DNA of 64,000 nucleotides from Cristatella mucedo (GCA_009760855.2 WPIO01000063.1:741501-805500); one strand, 5' to 3'; counted from the first letter of the stretch, positions 10,301 through 23,026 are shown. Notes: generated by a model from the letters alone, not told the origin. Translations and numbers: made by a program.

Positions 10301-12029
10301 TCTTTTTCACCGGTCTCGTTAGTCGGACCTGTACCCTGATCCGATACTGAAGGTTAGCATGGTAACCTCGTTCCAAGCATTCTTTAAGCATTCATTTTCC
10401 TATCGCCATATCTCTGAGTACTCTGGCGGCGGTAATGAGATCCTAACACTTGCAGCCCGCACTTTCGAGCGGCCCTGAACCAGCTGGCAGGAATGGAGCT
10501 TCCCACAATTAGGCTCCCTGAAATGTCACGAGATCAACATTGCCGTACCCGTGAGGCGCAAGCTCACCGCAGCTCGCGAGCTTCGGCCATGCAAAAAAAG
10601 CTTGGTGTGCAAGGGCCCCCTGCTAGCGTGGCGAAATGACGGCTCTTACAGGCGAGCAGCAGTTGCTGGCTGGCATTAGAACAGCGAGCTGATGCAAATG
10701 GATAGCGCCTGCAAATGGCGACTCGTCGTTGTGCGCTCCCGCACTGCAGACGATTGAAGAAGAGCCGCGGACCAGCAGCACCCAGTGAAGCAGGTAATGC
10801 AGTCCCGGTCTTCTGAATTTGACGGTCATCCATGCGCTCAGCTGGACATGGTAATCGAACCTTGACTAAGCATTCAGCAAGGATCGGTCTGTAATGCCTC
10901 AGGTAGCTCTACTGACTCACGGTGCGGTACCTGCTGTCCTAGAGAGGACTGGATCGCTTCTGCTCGGCGCCATGCCGTGTAACCCTGCCGATGTAATGGT
11001 GTCCCGCCGATTTGAGACTGCACTCAGGCGCATGTAACATGGATTCGCCCGGCTCACTTGAGTTAACGGGCCTCCGGATGGGTTTTTCTGATAAAGCTGA
11101 TGCCTCATTTGTTGATACTTTGGCTGGGCAAGCGTAGCTTGCTGGCGATTAAGCGAACAGTACGAAAACGACAATCGTGACACGGCGTATAATGAGAAGC
11201 TAGGCTCAGGACCGGCCGTGGTTTTTCCGTCTGCCAAACTTCACTTGGCTGATCGATTAGTATAGAAAGTGTCGTATGTGCCATTGGCATAGTGCCCATA
11301 GCTGAAAGTCCTACGCGATAGCCAGCTGTTGTACGTTATTAATCGCAAACCGTAAACTCAAGACCTTGAACCCTCAACCATTAGCTCTAAAAACACTAAA
11401 CTTTCAACTCGAAATCCTGGAGGCCCAAAATTCTAAACTCTGAAACAAAACCAAAAAGATATAAAAACGTGTTTAAACATATGAAAAAAAATTATTTGAG
11501 ATGCGTAAACACCGACAAAATCATAAGGCTTGTTCTTACTATTGGCACTTGACCATGATTGGATAGACATACTTATAACTATTTATGTAAAAACTTATTG
11601 ACTTACGTAGGCGTATTAATTGTTCTGATCCGGAGTTCTCAGCCAGTTGGCTGAACGTTTTCTTAAAACCATACAGCAACATTGTCTCTTTCTTCTGCCA
11701 GAAATCTTGGCCCGAGGGTACTGCTTTTCTTGGAACCGCAATTTTGGGGTCTGCCAATTGAAGGTGCCACTTTAAAAGTGGCGGAAACAGCAGCCCGATT
11801 TACTGTATATCTATGTTGTATACGGCGGTGCCTGCGACTAAACCTGAACCGATGCATTTCTTGCGGACGCCCTTTCCAAACTCACAAATTTCCACATGCG
11901 TACCTGTGCCAGGGCAGCTATGCGCTGACCTCTAGCCCGTCGACCTCTGGTGGCCACTAGCAGCAGCCTGTCTGCCAGCCAATACTTGAGCTTGACGTGC
12001 ATACTCGTGGTCGAGATGCAGTCTGCAGC
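10301..12029. other. No gene recognised
   Basis: Frames up to 106 residues (10917-11237, minus) without motifs. A short run of near-repeats around 11340-11430 (ctcaagaccttgaa, ctcaaccatt, ctcgaaatcctgg). No mobile element assigned. Confidence 0.45.
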
Positions 12030-12196
12030 TGTTTTGGCTAAGACCCGGGAGTGAGGTGCTCGCTGTTCACGACTGGGGTCGTGGGTTCGAGTCATGCAGC
12101 CGGCGATCTTTTATTGCCCACTACAAGCGGTGGTGGTGGTAGCCTTTAAGGCTCTTCTACCGCTGTACAAATGAGGCAGTTGAATCAGCTTTGAAT
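12030..12196 (+). mobile_element. tRNA-headed SINE, second tail class
   Basis: Good plus-strand copy: gaggtgctcgctgttcacga, B box gtgggttcgagtc, cgatcttttattgcccacta, then aaggctcttctaccgctgta and gaggcagttgaatcagcttt. Confidence 0.8.
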
Positions 12197-12737
12197 TATC
12201 ATTAATTACTCGTCTGTCAATCCTGACGACTGAGTCAGGTGACCAACTTGGAGGTCGGCTCTGCCTGTCAAGATGGCGTGGATCGTGCTAAGAAACTGAG
12301 GCTGACCTTCTTGCTTCGAGTTACGTACAAGTGACCAGTTGGCATAGCTGTCCAATGTTGCTGGGTGAGGGGGTTCCTTCAGACAGCCGGCGTCCCGAGA
12401 TGCTATGCAGTCAGATTGTTGCAACACATTCTCTCAGGCAGTAAGGAGTCGTTAGGCGTGCTCGCGTGGTGCCATTGATGGCGGTCCTGAAGAAACCGAA
12501 GGTAGAAGGAAGCATGTGAAATTGAGCGACGGAGCGCTGAGATAGTCCAAATACTTCTACAGATTGGAACAGCGCGAGATAGGATGGCCGCCCCGAGTTG
12601 CCATTCAAGACCAGATTTGAACCAGGCGTTTAGATTTGCCGAGTGTAGTCATGTGTAGAGGAGTGAGTAGTGCTAGTAGACACCTGAGGGGCAAGTAGCT
12701 GAGATCGGTGGGCCAAGCACGACCGTGGCAGGACGTA

Positions 12738-13210
12738 TAATAATAATAATAATGCACTTGATAAAGCGCCCTCAGAGAACTCAATCTCTCTCTAGGCGCT
12801 TTACATTTGCTGCAAAGGGAAATGCAATTGAATGGTGAGTAAAATCATGCTTGACAAACAAACAAAATGAATAACATGGTTAGGGGTGACATGCACAGGG
12901 TCAGTATGCAAATGTGGTCAGTGGCAGCATGCGCAGTGTCAGCACGCATAAGCACACGAAGGACGAATCACAGGGACCCACTAAATGCTGTCCTAAATAG
13001 GTGTGTTTTTAAATTCTTTTTAAATGTGGTCAGGTCAGGGGATGTTCTGACGCAGGTCGGGAGGAAGTTCCAGGCTTTGGGAACATGCGAACTAAATGCA
13101 CGGTCTCCAAAGGATTTGAGGTTTGCACGAGGTATTTGTAGACTGTTGGATTCCGAAAAGCGGGCGGTACGATGCTTGGCCTGATGGGGGCAGTAGATCT
13201 GAGAGATAAC
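12738..13210 (-). mobile_element. L2-type LINE 3' end with ORF C-terminus
   Basis: One of the cleanest L2 3' ends. On the plus strand it starts with (TAA)n, then the stem-loop with arms 12763-12770 and 12795-12802. The minus-strand frame reads FGDRAFSSHVPKAWNFLP, then LTTFKKNLKTHLF and FSGSL before the stop. This is the usual C-terminus of L2/CR1 ORF2. It is 5'-truncated. Confidence 0.85.
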
Positions 13211-14021
13211 GTAAATGTGACGGACGGACGGACGTTGTTGTCGATGAGCTATTTTATCGTAGGCTGCCACTGTGCACGATCAGCGAGTGCTCTTTCCTCT
13301 TCTCCTTTCTATTTCAGTCAACAATAAACAAATTCCACCTCGAGTGGGCGTATTCCATCCATTGTAGGTGCTATCGTGCAGTGGAGAATTTCCAAGGAAG
13401 AACCATTCGACCGCGGTCATTCAATACCAGTGTCTCATCAACCACTATTAGAGCAACGTTGGGTGGCTTACTAATACCATCTGAATGAGAGGCGGGGAAG
13501 CTCGCTAGCACCATCTGAATGAGAGACGACGAGGCTCTCTTACATCGCCGAATTACTTGTTTACATGCATTTTTCATCATGTGGCTCTGTGATTGAGATG
13601 AGCGTATGTGTTAATGCTACGTTATGTCAGCCACCCATTGATGTGCTGCAACGTAAGGCAACTTTATTCATACCCCGTATTGTCGACAGTGCTGGAAGTC
13701 TTGAAACCGTTGAGAGTTACTTGCGGCTTCTGAAATGCAAGCTGCCCATGATGGGGGGCTGTGTGTGAAACCCGTTGGGATAGCAGGCGGTGAGCGGCGG
13801 CGGCAACGAGAGCCAACCGCTACAACGGATTCTTAAAAGTGATGCGATCAAAAAATGTCATTCTCCTTTATTCCAAGTCGTTGGAAGCTGGCATATTATA
13901 TCAGTCACTCGTTTTTTCAATGAATTGACGCAGTGGTTGCTAAAGAACGAATAACTAACGGCTGCATGGACACTGCCAATGCTGGGGAACTGTTGACACA
14001 GGCAGCACAGGCCCCAACCAA
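13211..14021. other. No gene recognised
   Basis: Starts with (GACG)n-like ggacggacggacg (13219-13232) and holds a partial direct repeat (accatctgaatgagag at about 13480 and 13510). No coding feature. Confidence 0.5.
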
Positions 14022-14102
14022 TCGTAAGGCCCACTGCCGAGCATTGGCGATGGCTGTCAAGGCTCCTCTGCCGCTACATTAATGAGGCAGCCGCTGACCC
14101 TG
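14022..14102 (+). mobile_element. SINE second-class tail fragment
   Basis: Only the 3' half is clear: ggcgatggctgtcaaggctc, ctctgccgctacattaatga, ggcagccgctgacc. The tRNA-like head is absent or unrecognisable. Confidence 0.6.
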
Positions 14103-14104
14103 AA

Positions 14105-15498
14105 ATTTCATCTCGTTTTCTAAAGAGTGCCTCCTCTTGAAGACTTGACGAGCTGCCAGTAGACCACAGAAATGCTGGTGCTTATGAAAAGCTGATCGTT
14201 TTATTTTTACATGAAGGCGAAAGAGAGAAAAAAGCAGCCTCGTCTTGAATGTGAGCAGCCTCGCCGGGTTCACCATTCTTAGCTAATGTGCAGATAGAGG
14301 AGAGAGCTACCCTTTGAGGATTTCTGTTTCCAGCCTGCGCTCTGCTACGCCACTGCCTCCGCTACTTTAGCGATGCCTCTCGGGGGGGGGGGGGAGTGAC
14401 GAGCGCTCACCCTAGAGCAGCGAGTGCCAGCAGCGTGGCGGCGGTCACGTGGCCGTCTCTCGCCGGCGCTGCCGCACGCCGGCTCCGCACGACCGCCTCT
14501 AGCCTCTGCTGTGACTGCTGTCGACGAGGGCCAGTGCGACCGCTCAGCCACCGCTCAGCAGCCGGTGCCGGCGTCAGTAGTGACGGCTCGCGCCTCTACC
14601 GAGTGCTCGCCCTGGACCCGGTCGCCTTCTCGAGCCGACGGCATTCGCAGCCGCCGCCGCATCGTGACTGTCTCCGGCGCTCCGACCGCCCAGTCATCCG
14701 GAAACATCATCTGCAATTATGCGCTTTGATTTTTTCCCGGAAGCCCGCGCTGATTCTGACACGGTCAATCGAGCGCTGGTGACTCGAGCGCGCCAAGATC
14801 CTCCTGCGCCTGTCGGCCCGGGGACAGGCGCGGCGGTGGCGTGGCGTTGGCGGCCCGATGCGTCCCCCCCCCCGCCGCCGCCGCCGCGTGAAATTCCTCC
14901 AACCCGAGCTCTGCTCTCGCCCAGCGTACACACAGGGTTCGCCTTCACTGTTGGCAAAGTTTCGTTCTTGGCCCTCACTGACGTACTCATCGCAGCCATT
15001 CGAAGCTGTCCGAGTTTTTCCATCCGATCTGTCTTTTGGCTCCACCTTCGCACTTCTTTCAAAGGGACCCTTAAGGAAAAACAAGGGAGGCCGCAGCCGC
15101 GAGGAGGGCGCGCCTTCTCTTGGGCACACTTCATATTCGCGCCGCACGAGTCAAGGAGAAAGTGCAGCCGCACGCACGAATGCACGCACGCACGCACGCT
15201 TCGTGGCTTAGCTAACGTGCACCGCCGCTGCCGCGCCAGCAGCGATGCTCGTTCCCGCCGCGAACGCACGCCAAGAGGGCCGGGTCATCCTTGAAGCAAA
15301 AATACGCCCCAATACTTTGGCTTTTGTCACTGCACGGTCTCTTTTATCACTGCATATTTACAGAAGCGTGTTGGTGTTTCGATTGAACCCTCCGAGACAG
15401 GAGCGCTCGAGTATGACGTTGGCGAGCGAGGTACGGAAGCCTCACTCGGAGGTGAAGGATCCCGTGCACGCAGAGCGCAGTCAAGCGCGCACTGTGAA
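14105..15498. other. CpG-rich block, no gene recognised
   Basis: The transition into CpG-dense DNA occurs near 14340, at a run of 13 G. Frames up to 191 residues on both strands (14694-15294) are mutual shadows with Arg/Ala/Pro-rich composition and no domain. A CpG-island promoter is possible but unproven. Confidence 0.4.
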
Positions 15499-15575
15499 AG
15501 CAGATGTAAAGTGCTTAGAAAGAGAATGAGTTGTCTGAGGGCGCTATATAAATGTATTATTATTATTGTTATTAA
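15499..15575 (+). mobile_element. L2-type LINE 3' tail fragment
   Basis: Only the terminal stem-loop (arms 15509-15514 and about 15541-15546, with one G-U pair) and the (TAT)n tail remain, plus-strand orientation. It could equally be the tail of a SINE of the L2-tail class whose head is lost. Confidence 0.65.
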
Positions 15576-15655
15576 AGCCGCTCGGCACAGTCAAAAGCCT
15601 TGATTGAGTGAGGGTCGAAAATGGCGAGAGCGAGGTACGAAAGCCTTGCCCCCCC

Positions 15656-15834
15656 CGGTCTTCGCCCAGGAGGTAAGGTGCTCGTTCTTCACGACCCCGG
15701 TCGTGGATTCGAAGTCCTGCAGTGGGAGACCCAATCTATATTTTCCACTTTCAGGCGGTGATGAAAGCCGTGAAGGCTCTTCCGCCGCTAGATAAATAAG
15801 GCAGTCGAATCAGCCTTGACCTTTACTCGGCGGA
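15656..15834 (+). mobile_element. tRNA-headed SINE, second tail class
   Basis: Plus-strand copy with head gtaaggtgctcgttcttcac, B-box region gtggattcgaagtcc (one inserted base), and tail gtgaaggctcttccgccgct, gcagtcgaatcagccttgac. It lies 80 bp after an L2 tail. Confidence 0.8.
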
Positions 15835-18404
15835 GAGGGACCCACCCTGCACGAAGCGCCGTCGCGCCAACGAGCGGCGAATGCAGCTCAGCCCAGGAAA
15901 AAAAAGCCTCTATTATCGGCGGCTCGGACCCGAGCGACGCGAAAGCGGCTCTGCGCGCTGCCGCCGCTGAGCGCAGCAGTCAACGAGCTCGGCGGCGAGG
16001 TAACGAGCGTGACCGCGCCTGGGACTGGCCTGCCTGTCAGCCAGCCAGCCGCCGGTGCCCCCGCGATGGCACGGCTAATATCGGCGCCGCTGCCGCCGCT
16101 CGGCTTACGGTGAGTTATGCAAATGCGAGCGCTCGTACATCTAACGAAGCAGCGCAGCGCGCGCTATCTAACGGTGCGCCACCTTTCAGTCGACGCAGAG
16201 CTAGCTAGGGAGACATGGAAAAAAATGACGAGTGAGAGACGACGAGCTGTCGAGCCTTCCATCCCGCGCCGGACGCCCGAGCTACGACACGAATGCCAGC
16301 CGCGTTCGCGTTTAGGAGGCCGAGGGAGCGACCGGCGATTCTTTTCGGCTTGTCTCGAAGCGTTGTTCAGTTATGTCGCCCTGCTTGCTGTTAAGGTCTA
16401 CCGATAAAAAGCGAAATGCTCACACTCAATTCAAGGCGCAGCGGCCGAATCGAACGCGCCCTTGCGCCCAACTTTTTTTTTCGCACCGAGCGGTGCGAAG
16501 CACCGGGGACGGGGGGACGGGGAGGGCGGTGGTGCAATTAGCGCGGCCAGGCCGGACGAGTCGCGCCGGAAAAAAGGTCGAGGCCAGAGCCCGCAGCTCT
16601 CGACTGGCCGCCGATGCCGCGAACTACCGCCACTAGCCGAGCGAAGATAACGGCGTAGTCAGGCCGGTAAGCCGCCGTAGCGCGCATCAGGCGGGCGCCG
16701 CCGCAGCTCCGCCCCGCCGGAGAGAGAAGCGCTGGCGCACACGAATGCGTCGCGAGCCTGCAGCTAGCTGGCTAGGCGATCTGCCGGTCGGCGGCGGCGG
16801 CGGCGCCAGCCTGCCCGCCGCCGCCGCGAGCAGCGGACTCGCCGCCGCGCTCTCCTCGGTCCGACGCGGCGTCGACGCGCGGACTTGGCGAGCGGGAGCT
16901 CTCGAGCGGCGGAGGGCGGACGAGGTGCGGCACGGACTCTTCGACGCTCCGCCATACGTCGACGCTCCCGCACCGGGCTCGAGCTCAGCATCAGCGTTGG
17001 GTCTTGGGCGCGGTCATTGCAAAGTTTAGGAACGCTGCGTTTCCGAGCCCTAGGCAGCTCGCGTCCGCAGACCGGCACGGCGTGCCACTCGCGGACGGTG
17101 GGCGGGTATAGCTGGCTCGCCGCCGCCATTCCATTTAGCTAATGCGGCGACTGCACGGATTGGAGATATCAATCGCCGGCAAATCGGTGCTGAGGGCGAG
17201 AGACAGCGCCGAGCGAGAAGCTCGCTCGGCGCGAGCTCCGCCCAGCTAATGGTGGCTCGGCCGCCGCCGCTCCGGATCAGCGGCGGCGGCGGCCGAGTCG
17301 TCTCTGCGGAGCAGCTTCGTCTGAAGCGGCGCTCTTCTTCTCTCCCCTCGGCGGCTGACGCGGCTGCGCGGACAGTTAGCGACGTCGGCGGCGGAGGCAA
17401 CTCCCGACGGTTCGCCGCTGAGGAGAGAAACCACTCGCCGCCGACGACCGTCCCCTTGCGCCGAGGTCAACCTTTGCGTCATCACCTTTACCTACGTCCT
17501 TGCTTCCTTCTTTCTCCCGCCTGCTCCGCCAGCCGCTCAATTTTGAGCGCGCCCAGCAGCCGAAGCGGTGGAGCGATTACTCGGAGGGAGCGCAGAGCTC
17601 GCGCCTCGCCCGCCGCCGGGTAGCCCGTCGGCGGGCGAGGCGCTCGCAATTCGCCGCCATTCGCCGCCAACGGGTCGCGGGTTCGAGTCGTCGCGCAGTC
17701 GCTTCGCTGCCCGCTGCGAGCGGGTTGAAGGCCGCCGAGCACTTCGTCCGCCGCTCGAACGAGGCCGCCGAGTCGGCCGCTCTTTACCGGTCGCTTTTCA
17801 GCCCGTCTCGCGCGCGGCCACGACCGGAGCCACGATTCCAATTTTGCCACGCGGGCAGCTGCGTCCGCGACGTCGCCGCCGCCGCCAGCGATTAATTGCG
17901 GCGGCCAATGCAGCACGGCGGCGCGTTTGTGCCGTAGACTATTTCCGGCACCCTCGCCGTACGAGCGTTCGCTTATCCAGAGGAAGCAGGTAGCTGACCG
18001 AGCTGATAAGTGTCGAGAGCCAGTCCGGCGCTCTGCCCTCGCTCGCCCGACGCCACGAGCGGCGGTCCGGCGCCATCATTAGCAAAGGCGGCCCGCGCAG
18101 GCGTACTTTGAGACTCTCCACCGGGGGGGGGGGGGCCCGGAGTCTTCTTCGCCCGGGCTTTCCGTGGCGCTTCGGGCGGCTTTCCTACTTCCGGCGCGCT
18201 AAAAAATTCGGCTCGGTCCAAGGGAGCTGAAGCAGCCGAGGCCTTATCGTCGAATCTCGTCGTCGTTGCAGTCTCACTCAACGCAAGACTCGCTGCAGAA
18301 GCCGCCGAAGCGGCGCGACGACTCGACGGTGGCCGCCCCGGACATGACGTCGCGAACCGCCGCGTACGAGCTCGTAGCGACGGTACTTGTGATTACGAGT
18401 CTCG
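15835..18404. other. CpG-rich block, no gene recognised
   Basis: Dense GCC/CGG codon-like runs and many overlapping Arg/Ala-rich frames without motifs. A tRNA-like B-box sequence (cgcgggttcgagtcg, near 17677-17691) may be a SINE relic. A G13 run lies at 18122-18135. Confidence 0.4.
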
Positions 18405-18455
18405 CGGCACCGTGAGAGAACTACATCTCCGTCTGCGCGCTTCACTTATCATTCT
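18405..18455 (-). mobile_element. L2-like tail fragment
   Basis: About 50 bp matching the shared L2/SINE stem-loop on the minus strand (gagagaactacatctcc ... gcgcgcttcac). Too short to assign to LINE or SINE. Confidence 0.4.
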
Positions 18456-18943
18456 GGAAACCCTATCCTGGAGATCAAGCGCGTGAACTTTGTCAGCGAT
18501 AAAGGTGCACAGTTTCGGCGCGCGTAAGTGCGCGCGAAGAACAATTCGCGCCGACCGAGCAGACGCCGCGAGGGACCGGTGCATTTTCCAGCTTCGCTCT
18601 CAATGTTGCCTAGTCAGTCAGCGGCGGATGTCGTGACGTCAGTCGACAGAGAGCTCCGGGCTTCGGGAGAAGAGGAGCTGAAGGCTTCGACTGCGCTGCA
18701 CCACATGGCGACACGACTGCTCCTCAGTCGGCAGTGCCATGACGTCGCCGCAAAGCAACTTCGCCGACGCATTCCGTTATTCTCGCGAGCTCCGACGGCT
18801 GTCACGTGCTCAATTTTCGCGCTGCCAGATCACGGCAAGGCGACGCTAAGAGGTGAATCTGAGAGACCCAGTAGAGCCGCTGCTCATGGCTTAGAAACCA
18901 CCTCAGTTCCTGATAAGCGAAGAGGTGGCTTGTCCCATTGATT

Positions 18944-19079
18944 AGGGTGCTCGCCCGATCAAGGTCAAGGTAAATGTATTTGATGGCCGTTGGCTCGAGT
19001 CCTGTGGCATTTGCGAAGTGCTTGAATAAAGATTAAGTTATTTTAGGGCGCTACACAAATGAATTGTATTATTTTATTT
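18944..19079 (+). mobile_element. tRNA-headed SINE, L2-tail class
   Basis: Plus-strand copy: gggtgctcgcccgatcaagg, B-box region ttggctcgagtcc, then an L2-like tail (aagtgcttgaataaagatta ... agggcgct) with arms at 19016-19021 and 19048-19052 pairing through one G-U, and an AT-rich end. It abuts the gypsy-like remnant. Confidence 0.72.
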
Positions 19080-19216
19080 TAAAGCGCAGACTTATTAAAG
19101 CTTCGATGCTGCGCCATATTTGACGGCGTTAAGCCGCATGCGTTTTTTGTCGAAGGTGTGTGCTGATGCCATGCGCTGGCGTCCCAAGCGACTCAAGACG
19201 TCGCGAAATTCATACC

Positions 19217-19850
19217 TCAGGTTGATGGTGACATGGCGTGGAGTAGAAAAAAGTATGGCTCGGTCCTTGAGATTTCTTCTAGCTCTCTGAGGCTAGCATG
19301 GCCTGGGAGAGCTGGCACGTCTTCGTTTACGACAGTGAAATTCAAGGTGTGCCGTCGCCCTTTGTAAAGCACAGGGAACTCACACTGACGCCGCGCTGAC
19401 GGATTTGTGCCACAGTAGGCATTGAGTTTGAATTTCGTCGTCTTGGCAATGACCTTCGCGCAAGCAGCAACTTGAAGCGTGCGACGTGACATCGCAAGTG
19501 GCTCCGGTATCAACGCATACTATGAAGTCATTGCCAAGGACATTAGGACTGTGCTAAGTCGTGGCTTGGTACGTAGCACGCGTAAAGCTAAGTGAGAAAG
19601 TATCGTCGGAATAGTCCTACTCACCTGCTGCGGCAGTGGCAGTAGCAATCGCGGTATCAGCTGTAGAGCGAAGTGCTCGTCGGCGGTTCATCGCCCCACG
19701 TAGCTTGCAGGTTTTGCCGAAGGCTGGACGCTTCCTGAGTGCATGCTTAGCTCTACAACATGGACGCAAGCATCGCTCTGTTTCGCGGCCATTTTTTGAC
19801 GGAATTTGTGAGCTGGTATTCGGTGGAGTTCGGTTCTGGACGAGCGGCAA
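19217..19850 (-). pseudogene. Ty3/gypsy-like retroelement remnant: nucleocapsid zinc knuckle and aspartic protease
   Basis: Reading the minus strand from 19850 down, a basic stretch at about 19670-19780 contains RPAFGKTCKLRG, the layout of the CCHC knuckle region of Ty3/gypsy gag (usually CPA[FY]GKTC..CG..NHF...CRS). Arg stands where several zinc ligands belong. About 75 codons later comes VDTGATCD, with the DTGA catalytic motif of retroelement protease at 19500-19511. Protease-like sequence follows (FPVLYKGRRHTLNFTVV, then ALPGH) to about 19260, but in a frame offset by one base from the DTGA. No RT or LTR is visible next to it. It is a decayed fragment. Its relation to the solo LTR at 3.6 kb is unknown. 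Confidence 0.65.
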
Positions 19851-22315
19851 CCGGCGGTGAACATAAACTCATGTGGCTTAGTAGTAGTGAGCCGCTACTT
19901 CTTGATACCGAACGATGCTCAACGATTGATCGAGATTCAGCTGGCAGTCTCCGACAGGAGCTTTTCTCTTTCGTTGTCCGAAAGAATATCGATTACCACC
20001 CGATCGTGCAGAACTTCAAATCTCCCCTCAGTGTGATAGTTGCACGACTCAATGAGACCGAGTAGAGCAGATCAAAATGAGTCAAAGGATCCCGATTCGC
20101 GTTTTCGGCGGAGGTGGAATACAAACCGTTCGTATAACTTACTCTATTTATGAAGGAAATGTAAATCTGAAAATCTCTGCAGCAATTTTCTTAGTCTCCA
20201 CTCTCTACTGTCGACGCGCCTCAGTAACAAATATTGTATATTTACAGAGTGTCTCTGTCCATACCCGTTAGCAGTATGGCTGCTATTGTGGGTCCATCCT
20301 TATCGGAATTCAGAAGCAATCATATTATCATAGAAGTGTTTCCCCAATTCGTCCAACCCGGAGCAGTAATTATAGACTGCATCGAAAATGCTCCGGACGG
20401 GCGCAGCCATTCCACTGACATCACGAGAGCGATAGCTCGTATCCGACTTCTGACAGCATGCGGCACGAAAGCCGCCATGATGAATGGTATATTTACAGCG
20501 AGTCCGCCTAAAGTGGGTCGCGCCTGCGCATGGCATCGTTGGGATTTACTAGGGTGGGGAGGGAGGGAGAGCGCATACTGTCCGCCGTCGTATAGCTAAT
20601 TTAGTGGTCGCTGCTCTCTATGCGCTCGACGCTATTTGACCATCGCCGCAGACCCACTAGAGAATGACAAAACTGAACGAACGACTTGCGTCCGGCGACG
20701 TCGCGCAGGCCCTAGGTCCGCACACCGTGCGTGAACAGATCGAGCGGTTGCAGCAAAAGTCACGCGTTCGCGCCCTTGACCGAGAGCAAGCATAGCAAGC
20801 TCCTCCTTCAGACGAGTGTCCTCGCCGCGGCCTCGCCTCGTCCTCGACACTCTGCGGGCGAGCGGCCGCTCGCCGGGCGTCTGGGCGCGCGACGCGTGCA
20901 ACGACGCGCGCGCCCGCTCTCTCTCTCTCTCGTCGCGGCGCGCCTCGCGTCATTGTAAAAAAGCTCATCGCTCGACACTTGGTCAATGCAGATCCGAGTT
21001 TCTCCGCTTCCACGCCTTCCACGCTCGCCCGGCGTCCCGATCGGCGGTCGCGCATTAATGCGAGCAGAAATAAATAAAGCTCGCGTGTGGCGCTGCTCTG
21101 CAACGACAGCTCAAAATGGCGCTCAAGCCGCTGCCTGCGCGGCTTGCTGCGGCATCGGTCGAATTGAGCCGAACTCGGTCTCGGCACTACTCTGCCTCCG
21201 CTGCCGCTCACTCAGTAGATCGCTAAGCGATATTCGCGGTGGCAACGCATAGCGCGCTCGCGACCAGGGCGCTAGCTCGCTCCGGGTCATTCGGGTTCGC
21301 TGGCTCGCTCGCATCCGTTCGAGCGTCGGCCGGCACAATTGCCGGTGTCCCGTGTTTCCCCTTCGGGCTCTCGTACCGGCCCTCACGATGCCTATCTTTA
21401 TTTCCCCAGTGGCTCGTTTCTCGGGTCGGTCGTCTGCACTGCTGCGTGCGACGGGCGGCCGCGCGCGGCGCCGCCGTCGCTGCTCGAAAGCGCTCCATTT
21501 CAGTCGCCGCCGCTGCCGCCGCCACGGAGACGGCTCGCCCGTCGCTGACTGCGCGACGCCAGCCGCCGGGACTCTCTACGCCGGAGGAACCACTCTCGCC
21601 GCGCGACTCCTTGGCCTCGACCCTCGCGCCTGCGGACGCTGTAGCCGCTCCCGCGCTTGGTGGGATTTTTCGCGCTCGCTAACGACCCGCGCGCCAGCGA
21701 GCGACCGGCTCGAGGTTTCGTATCGCGTCGACGCTAAGCGACGGCGACGACGACAAGGACGACGACGACAGCTCTTTCTGACTCCGAAGCACCGGCGATC
21801 CGCGCGTCGCCGTAAAGAGAACGCCGCCGCAAGGCTTGAACCTCCGCGAAGGAAGAGGAGGAAAAGAAGTGTCGCCCCACTTTCCGCATTCGGACGCCGT
21901 TACGGGCTCGTCGATGCGGCGTACTGGGCGTCGTTATATACGCGCCCAGTCCACGGCATGCAGGCGCGGTGTGCGAAACCGATGCTGGTCGCATTAGTGT
22001 CATCGCCTCTAGCTCGCTTTTCGCGACCGGCGTGTTCGTACTGAGGCTGGACGATGGTCCGCCGCCGCCGCCGCCGCCGCTCTCGGAGCCTCAGATAGTG
22101 CCACCCTGTGCTCCGGAGGGCTCACCGCCGCCGCCGCCGCTTGCGCCGTCTCGCCCTTGCAGAGCAGCGCTGCGTTGAGCTGTTTTTTCTTCTAGACTAC
22201 GAAGCAGCAGTCTGTCAGCTAGCCGCAGCTCCGCCTACTAACGCCTACTTCTCTTTCCTTTGGCCGAGGCAAAACCGCGCAGATGGTTTGCTATAATTTT
22301 AAGACCAATTAGACA
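19851..22315. other. No gene recognised
   Basis: 19.85-20.6 kb has mixed composition; 20.6-22.3 kb is CpG-dense with short CCG runs (22058-22080, 22124-22140). Frames up to 230 residues are Arg-rich shadows. No element assigned. Confidence 0.4.
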
Positions 22316-22450
22316 TTTGAGTAGCGCCCAAAGAGAACTAAACCTCTGTCTGGGTACTTTGCGGGAAACAAAGCCTGTCAATTGGTCGACCGTAGCGTGC
22401 GCAGTGTCAGCTCGCAGAAGCGTGAAAAAAGACAATTCAGACGCGAATGC
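22316..22450 (-). mobile_element. L2-type LINE 3' region fragment
   Basis: Minus-strand remnant with a recognisable gcgcccaaagagaactaaac stem-loop half and the cagtgtcagctcgcagaagc block. It lacks the (TAA)n tail and is strongly diverged towards CpG-rich sequence. Confidence 0.55.
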
Positions 22451-22597
22451 GTCTGAAAAACGATGTAGACGACGCAAAAGGGCTCAAGAGGCAGCCGCGT
22501 GTCCACGTCTGCCGCAGCTTGGCGCTGCTGCCGCTGCCGCGGTGAGCGGTAAAGTGACGACTTCTGGCGCGGGCTAGATTCGCGATGCTGACGTAAT

Positions 22598-23026
22598 GCT
22601 TCTCTATTCGAGTCTGGCTACACGTTCCTGCAGCAAGGAACCTCAAATCCTTAGGAGATTGTGCATTTAGCTCGTATGCTCCTAAAGCCTGGAACTCACT
22701 CCCGACTTGTGTAACGACATCCCCTGACTTAACCGCATTCAAAAAGAAATTAAAAACGCACCTATTTAAGACAGCATTTAGTGGGTCCCTGTGATTCATC
22801 CTTTATGTGCTAATGCGTGCTGACACTGTGCATGCTGCCACTAACCACACTTGCATGCTGACCCTGTGCATGTCACCTCTAACCATGTTATTCATGTTGC
22901 TAATCAAGCACGATTCCACCCACCATTCAATCGTGTTTCCTTTGCAGCAAATGTAAAGCGCTTAGAAAGAGATTGAGTTCTCTGTGGGTGCTTTATCAAG
23001 TGTATTATTATTATTATTATTAGGAT
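22598..23026 (+). mobile_element. L2-type LINE 3' end with ORF C-terminus
   Basis: Plus-strand copy. The translated C-terminus reads PKAWNSLPTCV, LTAFKKKLKTHLF, FSGSL and stop. Then follow the 3' UTR block (catgctgaccctgtgcatgt), the stem-loop and a (TAT)n tail at 23003-23022. It is the only sizeable plus-strand L2 end in the CpG-rich zone. Confidence 0.85.

Noticed and set aside
14694-15294. Two overlapping 191-codon frames on opposite strands
   Set aside because: Mutual shadows in CpG-rich sequence with no domain, no codon-level signal and no splice context.
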